Assembly: GCF_007004765.1 (NCBI RefSeq)
Contig: NZ_VIKR01000001.1
Location: 310,001-374,000, forward strand
Reading direction: 5' to 3'
Source of the DNA: Aliikangiella marina
GTDB taxonomy: Bacteria > Pseudomonadota > Gammaproteobacteria > Enterobacterales > Kangiellaceae
Length of the DNA stretch: 64,000 nucleotides
Every line of letters starts with the position of its first letter. Positions within the stretch are counted from its first letter, which is position 1. The notes beneath the pieces were generated by a model that saw nothing but the letters and a program-made list of their open reading frames with translations, was not told where the DNA came from and did no database searches. Both the position numbers and the translations under genes were made by a program. Shown in pieces: positions 48,242-58,626 of the stretch.

Positions 48242-49897
48242 TTAGGTTTCATTGAGTAATAATTTCCATTGTTTCCCTCGGTTGTCTTTTACTAATAGCC
48301 AGTTTCGAATCGAATCTTGGGCCAGACAATGTTTTTCTTTGGCCTCTCTCACAAGCGGAATATTTCTTACTCTATTGTGAAAAAAGACAGAACGTAAAGT
48401 TCCATCGCTTGACTCTGAGATCAGTTGCCATTGCACGATACATCGCTGGTTTTTGCAGTAATTGTTTGGATTGTCTTTTAAAAACGCCTTCACATTAAAA
48501 TGAGATTCGTTAGACTTGTCCAAGTTAAAATCTATAACAAGCTCTGAGGCTTCTTGAGTCGGATAGGCTTCGAAACTCGCCGTTGAAACTCGCGGCAGTT
48601 GTTGCTGCGGAACTTTGCAGTGAGTATCTTGCGGAATATCTAGATTCGACCAGTTGGTATTAACGACCTTTGCAGTATTGAGTGCTTGGCTCGAATTCGC
48701 GCTAGTACGCCATGGCTTGATAGGGTCATAGTAGCAAGCACGGTAGCCGTTTTGGCAACTTCGACCGGTACTTGAGTCTTGAAAATAACCGGATGTTCGC
48801 CGCTCAAAATGTAAATGTGCTCCACTACCGCATCCTGAACGCGGGTATTGTGAAATCGTTGCAAGTTGCTGTGATTGAGCGACTCTTGAGCCGGAACTCA
48901 CGGAAGGTTGGTTCAAGTGGACGTATCGCCAGCGGGTGCCAAAATCATCTTCCAATATCGAAATATAACCGCAAGAAGCGCTAAACGTTGTGCTCACTAG
49001 CCGTCCGCTTTGAACGGCAACGGCTCGCATGCCACTGCTTCGAGCAATATCTTGTCCGATGTGAGGGCTGGTGCCGATGTTTCGACAGACACACCAACCA
49101 CTGGTGTAATAACCGTTTGGCAAAGGAAACGTCCAAGTCGGCTCCGGTGGCGCAACATAGGGCTTTGCCCAGCCAGTATGATCATAGTAAACGTAACCGG
49201 AATTGAATGAGCAGTTATTGGGTTTTTCCGCTAAGGTCACTTGATAGTGAGTTGCGCCTGAACTGCTGGCGCCCGAAGCGAGCGGGTAAAGTCCTTTGGG
49301 AACTTCACAATAGTCGTTAGGCGGAAGTTGACTCGAATCGGTAGCCGATTTTTTCAATAATGTGTCATAGGTTAGTTGAATGGCAAGTGCGCCTTTGTAA
49401 CTGTGACCTTCCCAAATGTATCCTTCGGTGAAACTACAACCATTAACTGGTTCTCTGAGATTGACGAAATAGTGACCATCGCTGGTTGATGGGACGTTCG
49501 ATTGGGTGGCATATACGCCAGGGAAGAGATCGCATTTTTCATTTGCCGGTAATTGCGTAGAGCTTATGGCTCTCTTTTTGAAGACGCTGTTCGCATTCAC
49601 AGTGATGAGACGATTTTCTCGTGTGGTATGGGGCTCATAGAAATAGCCTTCCGTAAATGCGCAATTAGTTAAATTATTTTGCAGGGACGCACTCAAATGT
49701 ACGCCACTTGAGTTGATTGAAGTTGTACTCACTAGCGTATTTTTGTCGACTAAACACTTTGAAGAAGCTGGCAAAGTCGAGGCCTGTTGAGTGGTTTTTT
49801 TAAAGTAGGTCTCATGATTGATCAATAAGTCCTCGGCAAGACATGCGTCGCCCAAGGTGACTGTCAGTGCCGTCAGTATTAAATAGAGTTTTTTCAT
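48242..49897 (-). CDS. M23 (LytM-type) endopeptidase with SH3-like repeats
   Basis: A 551-residue exported protein: signal peptide (MKKLYLILTALTVTLGDACLA), then three Cys-containing SH3-like repeats of ~70 residues (about 22-95, 98-168, 170-240, each ending CxFTEGY/CSFNSGY). The M23 metallopeptidase domain follows, with HIGQDI (about 276-281) and HLHFE (about 357-361) binding zinc. The C-terminal ~160 residues are unassigned. Probably cleaves peptide crosslinks of cell walls. Last gene of the operon; start overlaps the previous stop by one base (TAATG). Confidence 0.85.
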   Translation of the reverse strand: MKKLYLILTALTVTLGDACLAEDLLINHETYFKKTTQQASTLPASSKCLVDKNTLVSTTSINSSGVHLSASLQNNLTNCAFTEGYFYEPHTTRENRLITVNANSVFKKRAISSTQLPANEKCDLFPGVYATQSNVPSTSDGHYFVNLREPVNGCSFTEGYIWEGHSYKGALAIQLTYDTLLKKSATDSSQLPPNDYCEVPKGLYPLASGASSSGATHYQVTLAEKPNNCSFNSGYVYYDHTGWAKPYVAPPEPTWTFPLPNGYYTSGWCVCRNIGTSPHIGQDIARSSGMRAVAVQSGRLVSTTFSASCGYISILEDDFGTRWRYVHLNQPSVSSGSRVAQSQQLATISQYPRSGCGSGAHLHFERRTSGYFQDSSTGRSCQNGYRACYYDPIKPWRTSANSSQALNTAKVVNTNWSNLDIPQDTHCKVPQQQLPRVSTASFEAYPTQEASELVIDFNLDKSNESHFNVKAFLKDNPNNYCKNQRCIVQWQLISESSDGTLRSVFFHNRVRNIPLVREAKEKHCLAQDSIRNWLLVKDNRGKQWKLLLNET

Positions 49898-50781
49898 TAA
49901 TGCTCTCCGAAATGTCTGTTTGCGTCACAGTTGCAATAACTACTATTGTTGTTGTCTAAGTCACAGCTAAATTGTTTGGTATGCCACCGAGTGAGTTGCG
50001 AATTCACCAGTGTGATTTGTTGGTCACCCTCTACGCCGTTAATCGATGATTCTAAAATTCTTGCTCCAGTATTAGCGCCGGCTTCATTGAAATATCGAAT
50101 CAGTTGTCGAACAAAGTGGTTGGTATTCAAAACATCTTTGATGGCAGGTAATTCAACGGGCAAATCAATCGGCTCAACGCTATTCTCGAATTTAGGATCG
50201 CGTGAGCGATAAAATTCGTACCGATAAAGCGCCGGCATGTCTCTATCCCAAATAGCGACAAACTGAAAGTGTTCATCCCGAAGCTGCCAAAATTGAGTTA
50301 GCGTAAAATAAAAAAGATCTTCGGGTAATCTAGTTGTTAGATCGAGGTTGTGATGATCATAAAAATTTTGTTCAATTGAAGTACTTGCATCTAAAGCACT
50401 TCCGGAACTACATCCACTATCGAGAGTAATGTCGGTATAGCTTTCGACAAATTTGTCCTCGGTTGCTAAAACCGGTTGGCGATACCACCAGTTTCCTCGG
50501 TTCTTTTTAATCGGTAATGATGTATAGAGTTCTTTTTCTGCAAGATTGTCTTTGCTCGATTGTGGAAGATTTTTTTTGTGCTCATTGGACGGAATATTGG
50601 AAAAATGTCTAACTACTTTTTCACTGCGGCTAGCTGCAGATAAGGAAGTCTGTTCGGAACTTTGATCAGTGCCACTAGCGGGTTCATCTAAGAACAAGAA
50701 AGTCACCCAACCGCCAGTCACTATGGCGATTAACACGGAAAAAATAATCATCTTCTTTTGTGATAAAAAATGTTTTAACAC
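49897..50781 (-). CDS. Membrane-anchored periplasmic protein of unknown function
   Basis: A 294-residue protein with an N-terminal anchor helix (MIIFSVLIAIVTGGWVTFLF) and a Ser/Lys-rich linker. The soluble domain includes RGNWWYRQPVL and a C-terminal CDLDNNNSSYCNCD. Sits between genes of the same operon (2-bp and 1-bp spacing), so it may support the M23 enzyme. Family not recognised. Confidence 0.65.
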   Translation of the reverse strand: MLKHFLSQKKMIIFSVLIAIVTGGWVTFLFLDEPASGTDQSSEQTSLSAASRSEKVVRHFSNIPSNEHKKNLPQSSKDNLAEKELYTSLPIKKNRGNWWYRQPVLATEDKFVESYTDITLDSGCSSGSALDASTSIEQNFYDHHNLDLTTRLPEDLFYFTLTQFWQLRDEHFQFVAIWDRDMPALYRYEFYRSRDPKFENSVEPIDLPVELPAIKDVLNTNHFVRQLIRYFNEAGANTGARILESSINGVEGDQQITLVNSQLTRWHTKQFSCDLDNNNSSYCNCDANRHFGEH

Positions 50782-50783
50782 GT

Positions 50784-51548
50784 TTATCCTCCTTGTTGTA
50801 TCAATTCATACTCATTTAAAGTCGACATGAGCTGACGAAATTCGAGCGTACTATTGTTCATTTGACTGGCGGAATGGCGATAGCTCTCAATGTTCGAGTT
50901 ATTGATAAAAGGAAGTAAGTTGGCACTGATAAATTGGCGAACAAAGTGCCCTCCGTTGATCATTAGGGATTGAAAAAGTGCATCAAGCTCCTGGTCAAAA
51001 CCTTGCTGATGATATCGATGGAGTAGGGTCAGTGATTTCTCAAGAAGTATCGAGTCAAAGTTGTCGCTAAATACTGACTTTAGGGCGCTGAAAGACTCAT
51101 CAGTAACCGGCAGACTTTCTAGTAAAGCAATCGCTTCGGATTGCACGTGACCATTGGGAATGCGTAGCATATCAAGGGCTATTATTTGCGCTTCATTATC
51201 ACTAATATTGCCACTTGCAAAATTAGCTGAGGTGACTTTTAGCAAGTGCTTCATGTCGTCGCCAACAGCAAAAAAATACGACTTGGGATCCGACTGCGGG
51301 TAGTCGCAATTTACATCGTTGAAACAGTCTATCAGCCTTATTGATTCCAACTCGATTGATTGAAATGAGCGCGTCGCTGGGTTAATGGGCTGTACTATGG
51401 GCGTTAAGGATTTCGCCGCTTGCTGCTGCTGGTGAGTTGGCGTTTTTATCTTCGGTGATTCTTGGAGTTCGGCGCTTTCGTATTGACTCGACAAGATAAT
51501 TACAAGCAAAACAAATAATACGCCAAGCAGGGAATATAAATATTTCAT
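50784..51548 (-). CDS. Exported or anchored helical-repeat protein, 254 aa
   Basis: A 254-residue protein: N-terminal hydrophobic segment (YLYSLLGVLFVLLVIILSSQ), a linker with a Gln/Ala tract, then helical repeats (IIALDMLRIPNGHVQSEAIA, LLEKSLTLLHRYHQQGFD) recalling HEAT-type scaffolds. AGGAGG-like sites link it to the next gene. Function unknown. Confidence 0.65.
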   Translation of the reverse strand: MKYLYSLLGVLFVLLVIILSSQYESAELQESPKIKTPTHQQQQAAKSLTPIVQPINPATRSFQSIELESIRLIDCFNDVNCDYPQSDPKSYFFAVGDDMKHLLKVTSANFASGNISDNEAQIIALDMLRIPNGHVQSEAIALLESLPVTDESFSALKSVFSDNFDSILLEKSLTLLHRYHQQGFDQELDALFQSLMINGGHFVRQFISANLLPFINNSNIESYRHSASQMNNSTLEFRQLMSTLNEYELIQQGG

Positions 51549-51676
51549 AGTAGATATTTTCTAGGTTGTTGATTCGTTGTCGAGAATTTGAATGGGGTAC
51601 TCTCGTTTCATGACGCTATGTGAACCTTCGATACCAGTGACTTAATCATTTTGTATCGAAGGCCCGAAGTAGCGGA

Positions 51677-53677
51677 TTAAGGTTGAGACCAATAGAGATA
51701 TCCGGATGCAGACCAACGATTGAAATAGCACGCAGTGCCGCCGCCTTTCGCTAAACAACGGTTAACTAGTGTTGTTCCGAAAGGTCCGTAGACGTCACTA
51801 ATTTCGTTTTGAGTGTTAGTCTCGACACAATGCCAGCCGTATTCAGCCTGTCGAAATGTGCCGAATGGACATTGCTTGTTTTCACGAATTTTCATAAACC
51901 ACGCCGTAGACCAACGAGAAAGAGTTGTATCGCGACCGTCCAGTGTTACGTCAAATTCTGCGCTACATGCGCTACCACCACCCCATTGTTGGCAGCGATC
52001 AATCATAGTGCGTGAAAAAGGACCATAGGTGTCTTGTTGATTTTGACAGACCATAAACTGACTATTGTAATACGAGCCTTCGGGACAATAAGCGGCTTGA
52101 TTAGAGTTTGGCGCAGCCGTGTTGTTCACCCAATAACTTGTGGTTGAATTGGGGATGGTGTATCCCGCATAGATGTAACCTTCATTTTGGTCGGTCTCGA
52201 TATGCAGAAAACTTTTGTTGGTGGATCCTTGCGTGATCAGCCCTTTAACAATGACTGCTGTATTTTTGTCGAGAACATCAATAATTGCACCACCAGGAGT
52301 GGCTCTCAGGTTGAGCTTGTCAACATTAATTAAGACCCAATCACCGTTAACGGGTAAAGGATAGTCAGTGATTTTTTGAAAGCTCAGTTCGTACCAATTC
52401 GAAAACTCGTCTTTGTTACCGCCCCAAATGTAGCCTTCGGCATTATTATGGTTTACGCGATAAAACCGATTTAGTTTTTCGCTATCGAAAACGGCGAAAT
52501 CGGTAACCTGCAAAACGCTATCCTTTGGTATTGTATGAATTAATTCTCCGTTTGGTGTTGCTCTGAGGTTAATGGCTGTTTTCAGTTTGATGAAACTGCC
52601 GACAGGCGCTAAATGAGCGACATTATCTAGACACGTCTTATGCGGATCATAAGTGATTTTATTGATACCTGTAATTTCGCTATTTGATAAGCGAGTCGTT
52701 GTACTCGTATCATAATTTCCTAAGCTCGTTAAACAAGCGGAGTGCCTCATATCACTCATGCAGTGCAACGACTCGCCATCAAAAACGCAAGCCTCATTGG
52801 TTGGCGTTTGTAATAATTTGTTATACCAGCCGCTGGTGTCGGTGCCGCCGCCCGGTGGACAGTTTGTACCACCATTCGCGAGGCAATTCACATTAATTTT
52901 CGAAGGCGCGGAGCGGTTTGCAACATAGTTTTCCCATCCACGTCCGTCATACTTTTGCTCAAAACCGCGGTCATTTCTTGCCCATCGGTGATTCGGATTC
53001 GTCCATCGGCATGATGCGCTAGGGCCGCCGTTATATTGTGAGTATGCTTCGCGAGACCGGTTTCTCCAGCTACCACCATATTGTTTAATACACCACTTCG
53101 AATCGGCCGATCGCCATGCCGTATAATATTCATCAAGCGAGTATAAAATATTCGTGATCAGCTCCCATCCTTTGCCTTGAGTTGTCGCGGTATAGTGCGC
53201 TCTGTCATCAACTTGCATTAATCCATGACCGTGGCCAAAGTCGCCACGCATCATTTTGTAACGACCGTCTTGACTGGCTTTTCGATAGTGTGACCAAAAA
53301 CTTTCTTGGTGTGCTACTGCAAGCGCGGCATGTTGAAATGCGGATAGTTCGCTTTCACTCACATTGGGCTTTCTCGACTGAATATAATAAGTTGCGGCCT
53401 CCTTAATCATTGAGTAGGTTTCTTGCATGTAACGGTTACGTTCAGATGAATAGTTTTGACTTTGCTCAAAAATAACCGGTATGTAATTGTTCGTTAGGTG
53501 TTGGTCACTGCCGAATGCGCTTGCATTGCAACCATAAGGGGCGATACCGAATGTCCAACTTCCTGACACCCGGTTATAACATTTCCAGTAATCGGGGGTT
53601 TCATTCCATTCTGCTTGAATCATTGGACTTTGAATCGCAATTAATAAAATCGCGAGAGACAATGCAAAAGATTTCAT
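51677..53677 (-). CDS. Secreted lytic-transglycosylase-like protein with SH3 domains
   Basis: A 666-residue protein with a signal peptide (MKSFALSLAILLIAIQSPMI). The lysozyme-like domain (about 85-250) has AVAHQESFWSHYRK (candidate catalytic Glu near 124), DFGHGHGLMQVDDR and YSQYNGGPSASC. Two bacterial SH3 domains follow (NLRATPNGEL near 360, NLRATPGGAI near 445). Two C-terminal YGPFxxTxxxRCxxxGGGxAC repeats (about 550 and 640) resemble a wall-binding unit. Probably a peptidoglycan hydrolase acting on self or other cells. Lies 129 bp upstream of the three-gene group on the same strand. Confidence 0.8.
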   Translation of the reverse strand: MKSFALSLAILLIAIQSPMIQAEWNETPDYWKCYNRVSGSWTFGIAPYGCNASAFGSDQHLTNNYIPVIFEQSQNYSSERNRYMQETYSMIKEAATYYIQSRKPNVSESELSAFQHAALAVAHQESFWSHYRKASQDGRYKMMRGDFGHGHGLMQVDDRAHYTATTQGKGWELITNILYSLDEYYTAWRSADSKWCIKQYGGSWRNRSREAYSQYNGGPSASCRWTNPNHRWARNDRGFEQKYDGRGWENYVANRSAPSKINVNCLANGGTNCPPGGGTDTSGWYNKLLQTPTNEACVFDGESLHCMSDMRHSACLTSLGNYDTSTTTRLSNSEITGINKITYDPHKTCLDNVAHLAPVGSFIKLKTAINLRATPNGELIHTIPKDSVLQVTDFAVFDSEKLNRFYRVNHNNAEGYIWGGNKDEFSNWYELSFQKITDYPLPVNGDWVLINVDKLNLRATPGGAIIDVLDKNTAVIVKGLITQGSTNKSFLHIETDQNEGYIYAGYTIPNSTTSYWVNNTAAPNSNQAAYCPEGSYYNSQFMVCQNQQDTYGPFSRTMIDRCQQWGGGSACSAEFDVTLDGRDTTLSRWSTAWFMKIRENKQCPFGTFRQAEYGWHCVETNTQNEISDVYGPFGTTLVNRCLAKGGGTACYFNRWSASGYLYWSQP

Positions 53678-54080
53678 GTTTTCTCCAGGTGGTGCATGGG
53701 TATAAATTAGCGTGCTGAATATTTAAGTATTTTTGCAAACCAAACTATTGGTTCATCGAGCATATTTGTTATTAATAATTGCGCTGAGCTCGTTTAAGGG
53801 AAGCGTATTATTTCGTGACTTTAAAGAGATAATCTATGTCGAAAAGCGTCTCTTCTCAGTCAACAACGGACATATGGGGTTGACTGTGTTTTAGATCACA
53901 TTTGTTTATCTCATAAAGTTGATAGATTAATTTTTTAGACGTGTTTAAAAAAAATAAAAGGAGTATTAAGGCTCAAAAAAATAATTAGAGAGTTGTTATA
54001 TTTTTATAAAGTGGTAGTTTATTTTTTCAGTAGAAATGAAGTGACAGCGAATTTTTAAAATTTAAACTGTGAGCCTAAAA
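53678..54080. other. Divergent regulatory gap
   Basis: About 400 AT-rich bases between the leftward hydrolase gene and the rightward AraC gene. It contains a CRP-like site but no gene. Confidence 0.5.
53885..53900. promoter_or_regulatory. CRP-like binding site
   Basis: TGTGT-TTTAGA-TCACA matches the TGTGA-N6-TCACA consensus at 9 of 10 positions. It lies about 210 bp upstream of the hydrolase start and 180 bp upstream of the AraC gene. Confidence 0.45.
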
Positions 54081-55061
54081 ATGAATTGGGATTTGCTCTC
54101 TTTATTGATCCAACTGGTCAACACGGATAAGCTCAATGTTTCACGACAACAAATTGAAGCTGGCTTCGTCCCCGGTAAACAAGGGACCGTCGAGAAAAAT
54201 GCAATATTTAACGTTATCGGGAGTATTATTAAGCAGAAAGGACACCCTTCGATAGGCTTAAATGTTGGAAAATTGATCAATCCGAATTCATTTCATGGAC
54301 TGGGGTACTTGTTCATGACCGCGAGAGATTTAATGCAAGCGTGCGAAAGAATTTGTGAATTCCCGCTGTTTTTTCACAATATTGTCGACATCCGCACCAA
54401 AACGACCAATGACAAGTTCCTATTTTATGTTGATAATCAGGCGAAAAACTCGCTTGTTCAAGCGGTTATCAATGAAGCGACATTAGGCATTATTTATCAA
54501 TATACCAACTGGTTGAATCAACACAAAATACATGTAAATCGAGTAAACTTGAAAAGTGCGCCCTTAAGTGGCGATGAAAAGTATTTAAAGCATTTTGATC
54601 AGCGCCCCAATTTTAATTCAACCGAAAATGCCATTGAATTTAGTCATGTTGATGCGAAAGCGCCGTTAATTTCGAGTGAACCAGAATATCATCACGCGCT
54701 ATATTCTAAATTAAAAGAAAAACATGATTCAATGTCTCATGGATTAATTGCAAGAGCGAGACAATTTATTCGAGAATCATTAAGTAATGGTTTTATTTCT
54801 CGTCATGTTTTAGCTAAAAAATTGAGTATTAGTGAGAAGACACTCGAAAGACGACTGGGGCAGCACAATTGCTCCTACCGTGAATTGATTGATACGATAA
54901 GATTGGAACTCGCGCAGAAATATCTCTTGAATTCCAACTATTCCATTGAAGACATCGCACGAAAACTAGGATACTCCGACCGAAATACGTTTTCTAAGGC
55001 TTATAAAAAGTGGACCGGAACGACACCAAGATCCGGGTTGCACTTGAAAAATTTGGCCTAG
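54081..55061 (+). CDS. AraC-family transcriptional regulator
   Basis: About 326 residues. The N-terminal ligand-binding domain belongs to the Arabinose_bd/OruR-like type (HGLGYLFMTARDLMQACERI, then FSHVDAKAPLI). The C-terminal double HTH has HVLAKKLSISEKTLERRLGQ and IEDIARKLGYSDRNTFSKAY. Start at ATG 54081; a GTG lies 12 bases upstream. Divergent from the cell-wall hydrolase genes, so it may regulate them. Confidence 0.9.
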   Translation: MNWDLLSLLIQLVNTDKLNVSRQQIEAGFVPGKQGTVEKNAIFNVIGSIIKQKGHPSIGLNVGKLINPNSFHGLGYLFMTARDLMQACERICEFPLFFHNIVDIRTKTTNDKFLFYVDNQAKNSLVQAVINEATLGIIYQYTNWLNQHKIHVNRVNLKSAPLSGDEKYLKHFDQRPNFNSTENAIEFSHVDAKAPLISSEPEYHHALYSKLKEKHDSMSHGLIARARQFIRESLSNGFISRHVLAKKLSISEKTLERRLGQHNCSYRELIDTIRLELAQKYLLNSNYSIEDIARKLGYSDRNTFSKAYKKWTGTTPRSGLHLKNLA

Positions 55062-55761
55062 AATGACATCCCTTGAGGAACTCGCCAGCGAGTTTATAAT
55101 CACCCGACAATTAAATTAGGCGTTCATTAAAATAACCAACAACACAATGAACATTTCGTTTTAATCGTGTTGAGGCTTTTGTCGCGCTTAGCTATATTGC
55201 CGCGTGTGGTGGTGGAGGTTCCGACAAACCAACAAGCAAATAACTAACAAGCAAAAAAACAATAATAATTAGAAATCATTTAACTTTGCGCGACCAATAT
55301 TTTACGCCACAAACTGAGGAGTTTAGGCTGTTGGAGGAGAGCATGCGAGAGAATTTTTAAAAAGAAACCTCATTAATTAGAGAAATGACAATCAAGAACG
55401 TTTGGCAAAATAATAGCGACTTCAGCACAAAAAACAGAGAAAAAAGCGCTAAAAACGTCAAGTGTCGCACAAAACCCATAAAAAAATTTAGGCTGACCGT
55501 GTCGATTTATTGGTTTGCGAGATATTTCGAGGCGTATTCTTGGTACTTTTTAACATCTTACACGCGAATGACCCAAATGGATCAAACAAATCGATTAGTC
55601 TGTTTGGGTGCGTCTCGCTTCTATTAGCATTGAAAAGCTGATGAACGATAAAGCCAACCATTATTTTAAAACTAACCACTCATCCGCCAAGTATTTAAGG
55701 ATTTGATAGCGACTTAAACTGGACAACGCTGTACTTGATCATTCAAGGGGTATCTAGGGTT
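55062..55761. other. Intergenic, no supported gene
   Basis: 700 bases with only short reading frames that lack ribosome-binding sites and look like noise. No clear RNA gene, though 55300-55460 is unusually A-rich. Confidence 0.55.
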
Positions 55762-57474
55762 ATGCAGTATCAATCATCCTTACAGTCGTTGGATCTTATT
55801 CTTGACGATATCGAAAAAGAAACTGAACAAGTCATCAATCAACTCAATTTATTTTTAGAGTCAAATTCAAAAGATGACGAGGCCCAGTCAGCTATTATTC
55901 AAGCTGAAAGTCACTTACACCGTTTAAAAGGCGTTTTTATATTGTTAGAGCTGCCTGGTTGCTTAACATTGACTAATGATTTGCTCGCCGTTGTTAAAAA
56001 ATTGCCAAGTGTTAAGCCGCGCAATCAATCAAAACTGACCGAAGCGATTTACACAGCAACGGTTCGAATCGTTAAATATGTAAGACATATTAAACATAAA
56101 CGACATGATTTGCCTGAACTCATTTTACCATTTATTAATGAGTTGCGAACGACTATTAATGCCAAGCAATTACCCGAGTCATTCTTCTTTGAAGCGACCC
56201 AAAAAAAGAAAAGAAAGGCTTTCCAATCAGCGGTAATTATCACTGAGCAAAGTGCCTCTAAATCGAGATACTTGAGACAAATGTATCAAATTGGATTGAT
56301 TGAAGTCTTGCGACGAACGAATGTGAGTGGTGGGCTAAAGATGATGCAAAATGCATTGGCAAAGCTTGATAATGAATGTCGGCCCCCGTTATATCCTGAT
56401 ATTTGGTGGATTGCATCAGCGCTAGTTGATAGCTTGGCGAGTAAAAACTTAAAGCTCACCTTAAAAAGACTCAAGTTGTTTTCGCTCATTGATCGGCAGA
56501 TAAAGTTTCTTGAGCATAACTCGCAGCAAAATCGCCAAGAAAATAAGGAGTCTATCTCAAGTTTAGCTAACGAACTAATATACTTGATTTCAATATCCAA
56601 TCAAAAAAGCGAACTATCATGCGAGGTCCTAAGCTACTTTGAGTTAAATAATCAATTAGAAATAACGGATGAGCTGATTCGAAAGGAATTAGTCTTTTTA
56701 AGAGGTCCGGGAGAGGATGACTTCGCTTCTTTATCTGAAGCATTGTTAACTGAAATCAAAGAAATTTCTGCTGAGTTACAATTATTAAATGTTGGCAAGG
56801 TTAGCCAATCAGATATCGCTCATTTTAAGCAAAAACTCATCAATTTAAATAGTCTGTTGAGCGTGATTCAAGTTGAAGAGCATACATTGCGAATGTCAGT
56901 GGCAATCGACTTGCTCGATAAAATTGAAAATCAACAACAAAGCCTCGGCCACTCAGATATGAATATCATTAAAAGAGTTCTTGCCGCCATCGAATCGAGT
57001 ATTAGCGACCAAGACACTCTTTCCCATGTCAATGACCTGTTTGACTGTAGCTTAAGTCTTTCCGATGAAAAAGAAGCGATAAGAAGTAATACTCATAAAA
57101 CCATTAAAAGTTTGATTATTAATTTTAGTCGATTTGTTGACAGTGGTAGGCGAGCGCTTTTACTCAAAAATATTCCCGAGTTACTCAAAGAAACTAAAGA
57201 GGGTTTTTTACTGTTGGACCTTGGGGAAACAAGCCGGATTTTTGATGATTGTGTTAAGTATGTGACCATTCACCTGATGAATGCCCCCACAAGAACCAGC
57301 CAAGAGTCAATGGACTTATTTGCGGATATTGTCGGCAGTTTAGATTTTTACCTAGAGACATTGAAGTATACCAATGCGCCTAGTGCTAAAATTCTCAAGT
57401 TTGCTGAAAATAGCTGCTTTGAGTTGCGTAAGCTGATGAAAAATCCCGTTAATAAACGGATTAGTAATTTTTAA
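55762..57474 (+). CDS. fimL: FimL-like Hpt-fold scaffold protein
   Basis: About 570 residues. N-terminal Hpt-like bundle with SHLHRLKGVFILLELPGC (HPt signature HxLKG-like, His may not be phosphorylated), then HDLPELILPFINELR and LPESFFFEA, which match FimL and the N-terminus of ChpA of Pseudomonas. The rest is helical. FimL connects the Chp chemosensory system to type IV pili, twitching and cAMP. Start at ATG 55762; a TTG lies 27 bases upstream. Monocistronic. Confidence 0.65.
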   Translation: MQYQSSLQSLDLILDDIEKETEQVINQLNLFLESNSKDDEAQSAIIQAESHLHRLKGVFILLELPGCLTLTNDLLAVVKKLPSVKPRNQSKLTEAIYTATVRIVKYVRHIKHKRHDLPELILPFINELRTTINAKQLPESFFFEATQKKKRKAFQSAVIITEQSASKSRYLRQMYQIGLIEVLRRTNVSGGLKMMQNALAKLDNECRPPLYPDIWWIASALVDSLASKNLKLTLKRLKLFSLIDRQIKFLEHNSQQNRQENKESISSLANELIYLISISNQKSELSCEVLSYFELNNQLEITDELIRKELVFLRGPGEDDFASLSEALLTEIKEISAELQLLNVGKVSQSDIAHFKQKLINLNSLLSVIQVEEHTLRMSVAIDLLDKIENQQQSLGHSDMNIIKRVLAAIESSISDQDTLSHVNDLFDCSLSLSDEKEAIRSNTHKTIKSLIINFSRFVDSGRRALLLKNIPELLKETKEGFLLLDLGETSRIFDDCVKYVTIHLMNAPTRTSQESMDLFADIVGSLDFYLETLKYTNAPSAKILKFAENSCFELRKLMKNPVNKRISNF

Positions 57475-57767
57475 CTCACGGAGTTTAACGATTGTTTTAG
57501 TCGGCCGAGTAACTTCACATCGAATGAATCATGAGCGATAAAGACGAGTGAGCTATCGATAGGGGATTGCTGTGTTTACTTGGCTAATGGAGGCTAATCT
57601 TAATTAAGTTTATCGTTCGACGGTATAGGGAGTTAGTTAGGGGGTTAGATAGTGAGTTAGATTGGAAGTTAGATTGGAAATTAGAGAAACAGAGAGTTCA
57701 ATAGAGAGTCAGATTATGTTGATGACTGTGATTTTAGCGGTTAAGATGCTTCGCAATAGACATCAAT

Positions 57768-58577
57768 TTGGTGAATTCAACTTTGAAAAATATACTCGTC
57801 GTAATCTTTTGTCTCGTTTTTGCTAACGTTTCTATCGCTGGTGATGAAAAAACGGTTTTGCCGGAGTTCCAATATCTAGCTAACGACAATGCGCTAGAAT
57901 CAATCAAAGCGAAACAGTTGAGAGCCAAGACTTCAGGTAAATTATTATTGGTCGCGCTTGGCGGAGAGTGGTGTCACGATAGTCGCGGCTTGGGTCAGCG
58001 CTTTTCAGACCCAGAATTGACGACAGCTTTAAAAACTCAATATGAAATTGAATTTGTTGACGTGGGTTACCTAGACAAAGCCTTTGAGGTAGCCAATTAC
58101 TTTGGTCAAGATGCTTACTGGGGAACACCCAGTGTTTTGATTATTAATCCAGAGTCAGGGAAAGTGATTAATCGTGATTCTGTTTGGCATTGGACCAACG
58201 CCGACTCGCTCGATATTTCTGAATATAAAACTTACTTCCTTGAGCAAAGCTTTATCAAAAAAACGGATTCACCATCGACTGAATTGGCTAATGCGCTCTA
58301 TCAAGGTTATCTAAAACAAATTAAACAATTTGAATCGCAACAGACGGCTAAACTAAAATCAGCCTATCAAGTTGTTGGCCCATTGCTCAAAGATTATAAG
58401 GAAAGCGGTCAAAAAGCCTCACAACAGTTCATCAAGACTTGGGATGAAGTGAGGGAGTTTCGAGTGGCTTACAGCAAAGACATAAACGAGTTATACCAAA
58501 TCGCCAAGAGCAACTCGCAAAAAGGTATAAAAGAACGACTGACTTTCCCGTCCTACGACAGTTTTAGTTGGGAATAA
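57768..58577 (+). CDS. Thioredoxin-like periplasmic protein
   Basis: A 269-residue protein with a GTG start and signal peptide (ILVVIFCLVFANVSIAGDEK). The thioredoxin-like fold has GGEWCHDSRGLGQRF in place of WCxxC: only one Cys (about 69) with Ser at the second position. DAYWGTPSVLIINPESG supplies the cis-Pro loop. It is more likely a monothiol or peroxidase/chaperone-like member than a dithiol reductase. Confidence 0.7.
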   Translation: MVNSTLKNILVVIFCLVFANVSIAGDEKTVLPEFQYLANDNALESIKAKQLRAKTSGKLLLVALGGEWCHDSRGLGQRFSDPELTTALKTQYEIEFVDVGYLDKAFEVANYFGQDAYWGTPSVLIINPESGKVINRDSVWHWTNADSLDISEYKTYFLEQSFIKKTDSPSTELANALYQGYLKQIKQFESQQTAKLKSAYQVVGPLLKDYKESGQKASQQFIKTWDEVREFRVAYSKDINELYQIAKSNSQKGIKERLTFPSYDSFSWE

Positions 58578-58626
58578 ACATTGGGTGGTTGGGAACAAGT
58601 ACCGGATAGTTAGGAATAAGCATCGG

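Noticed and set aside
48242-49897. M23 peptidase as the phage endolysin
   Set aside because: It lies outside both att-bounded elements, has a signal peptide and belongs to a chromosomal operon.
55385-55627. Possible gene in the long intergenic gap
   Set aside because: Composition and lack of a start signal suggest chance; the opposite strand is equally open.
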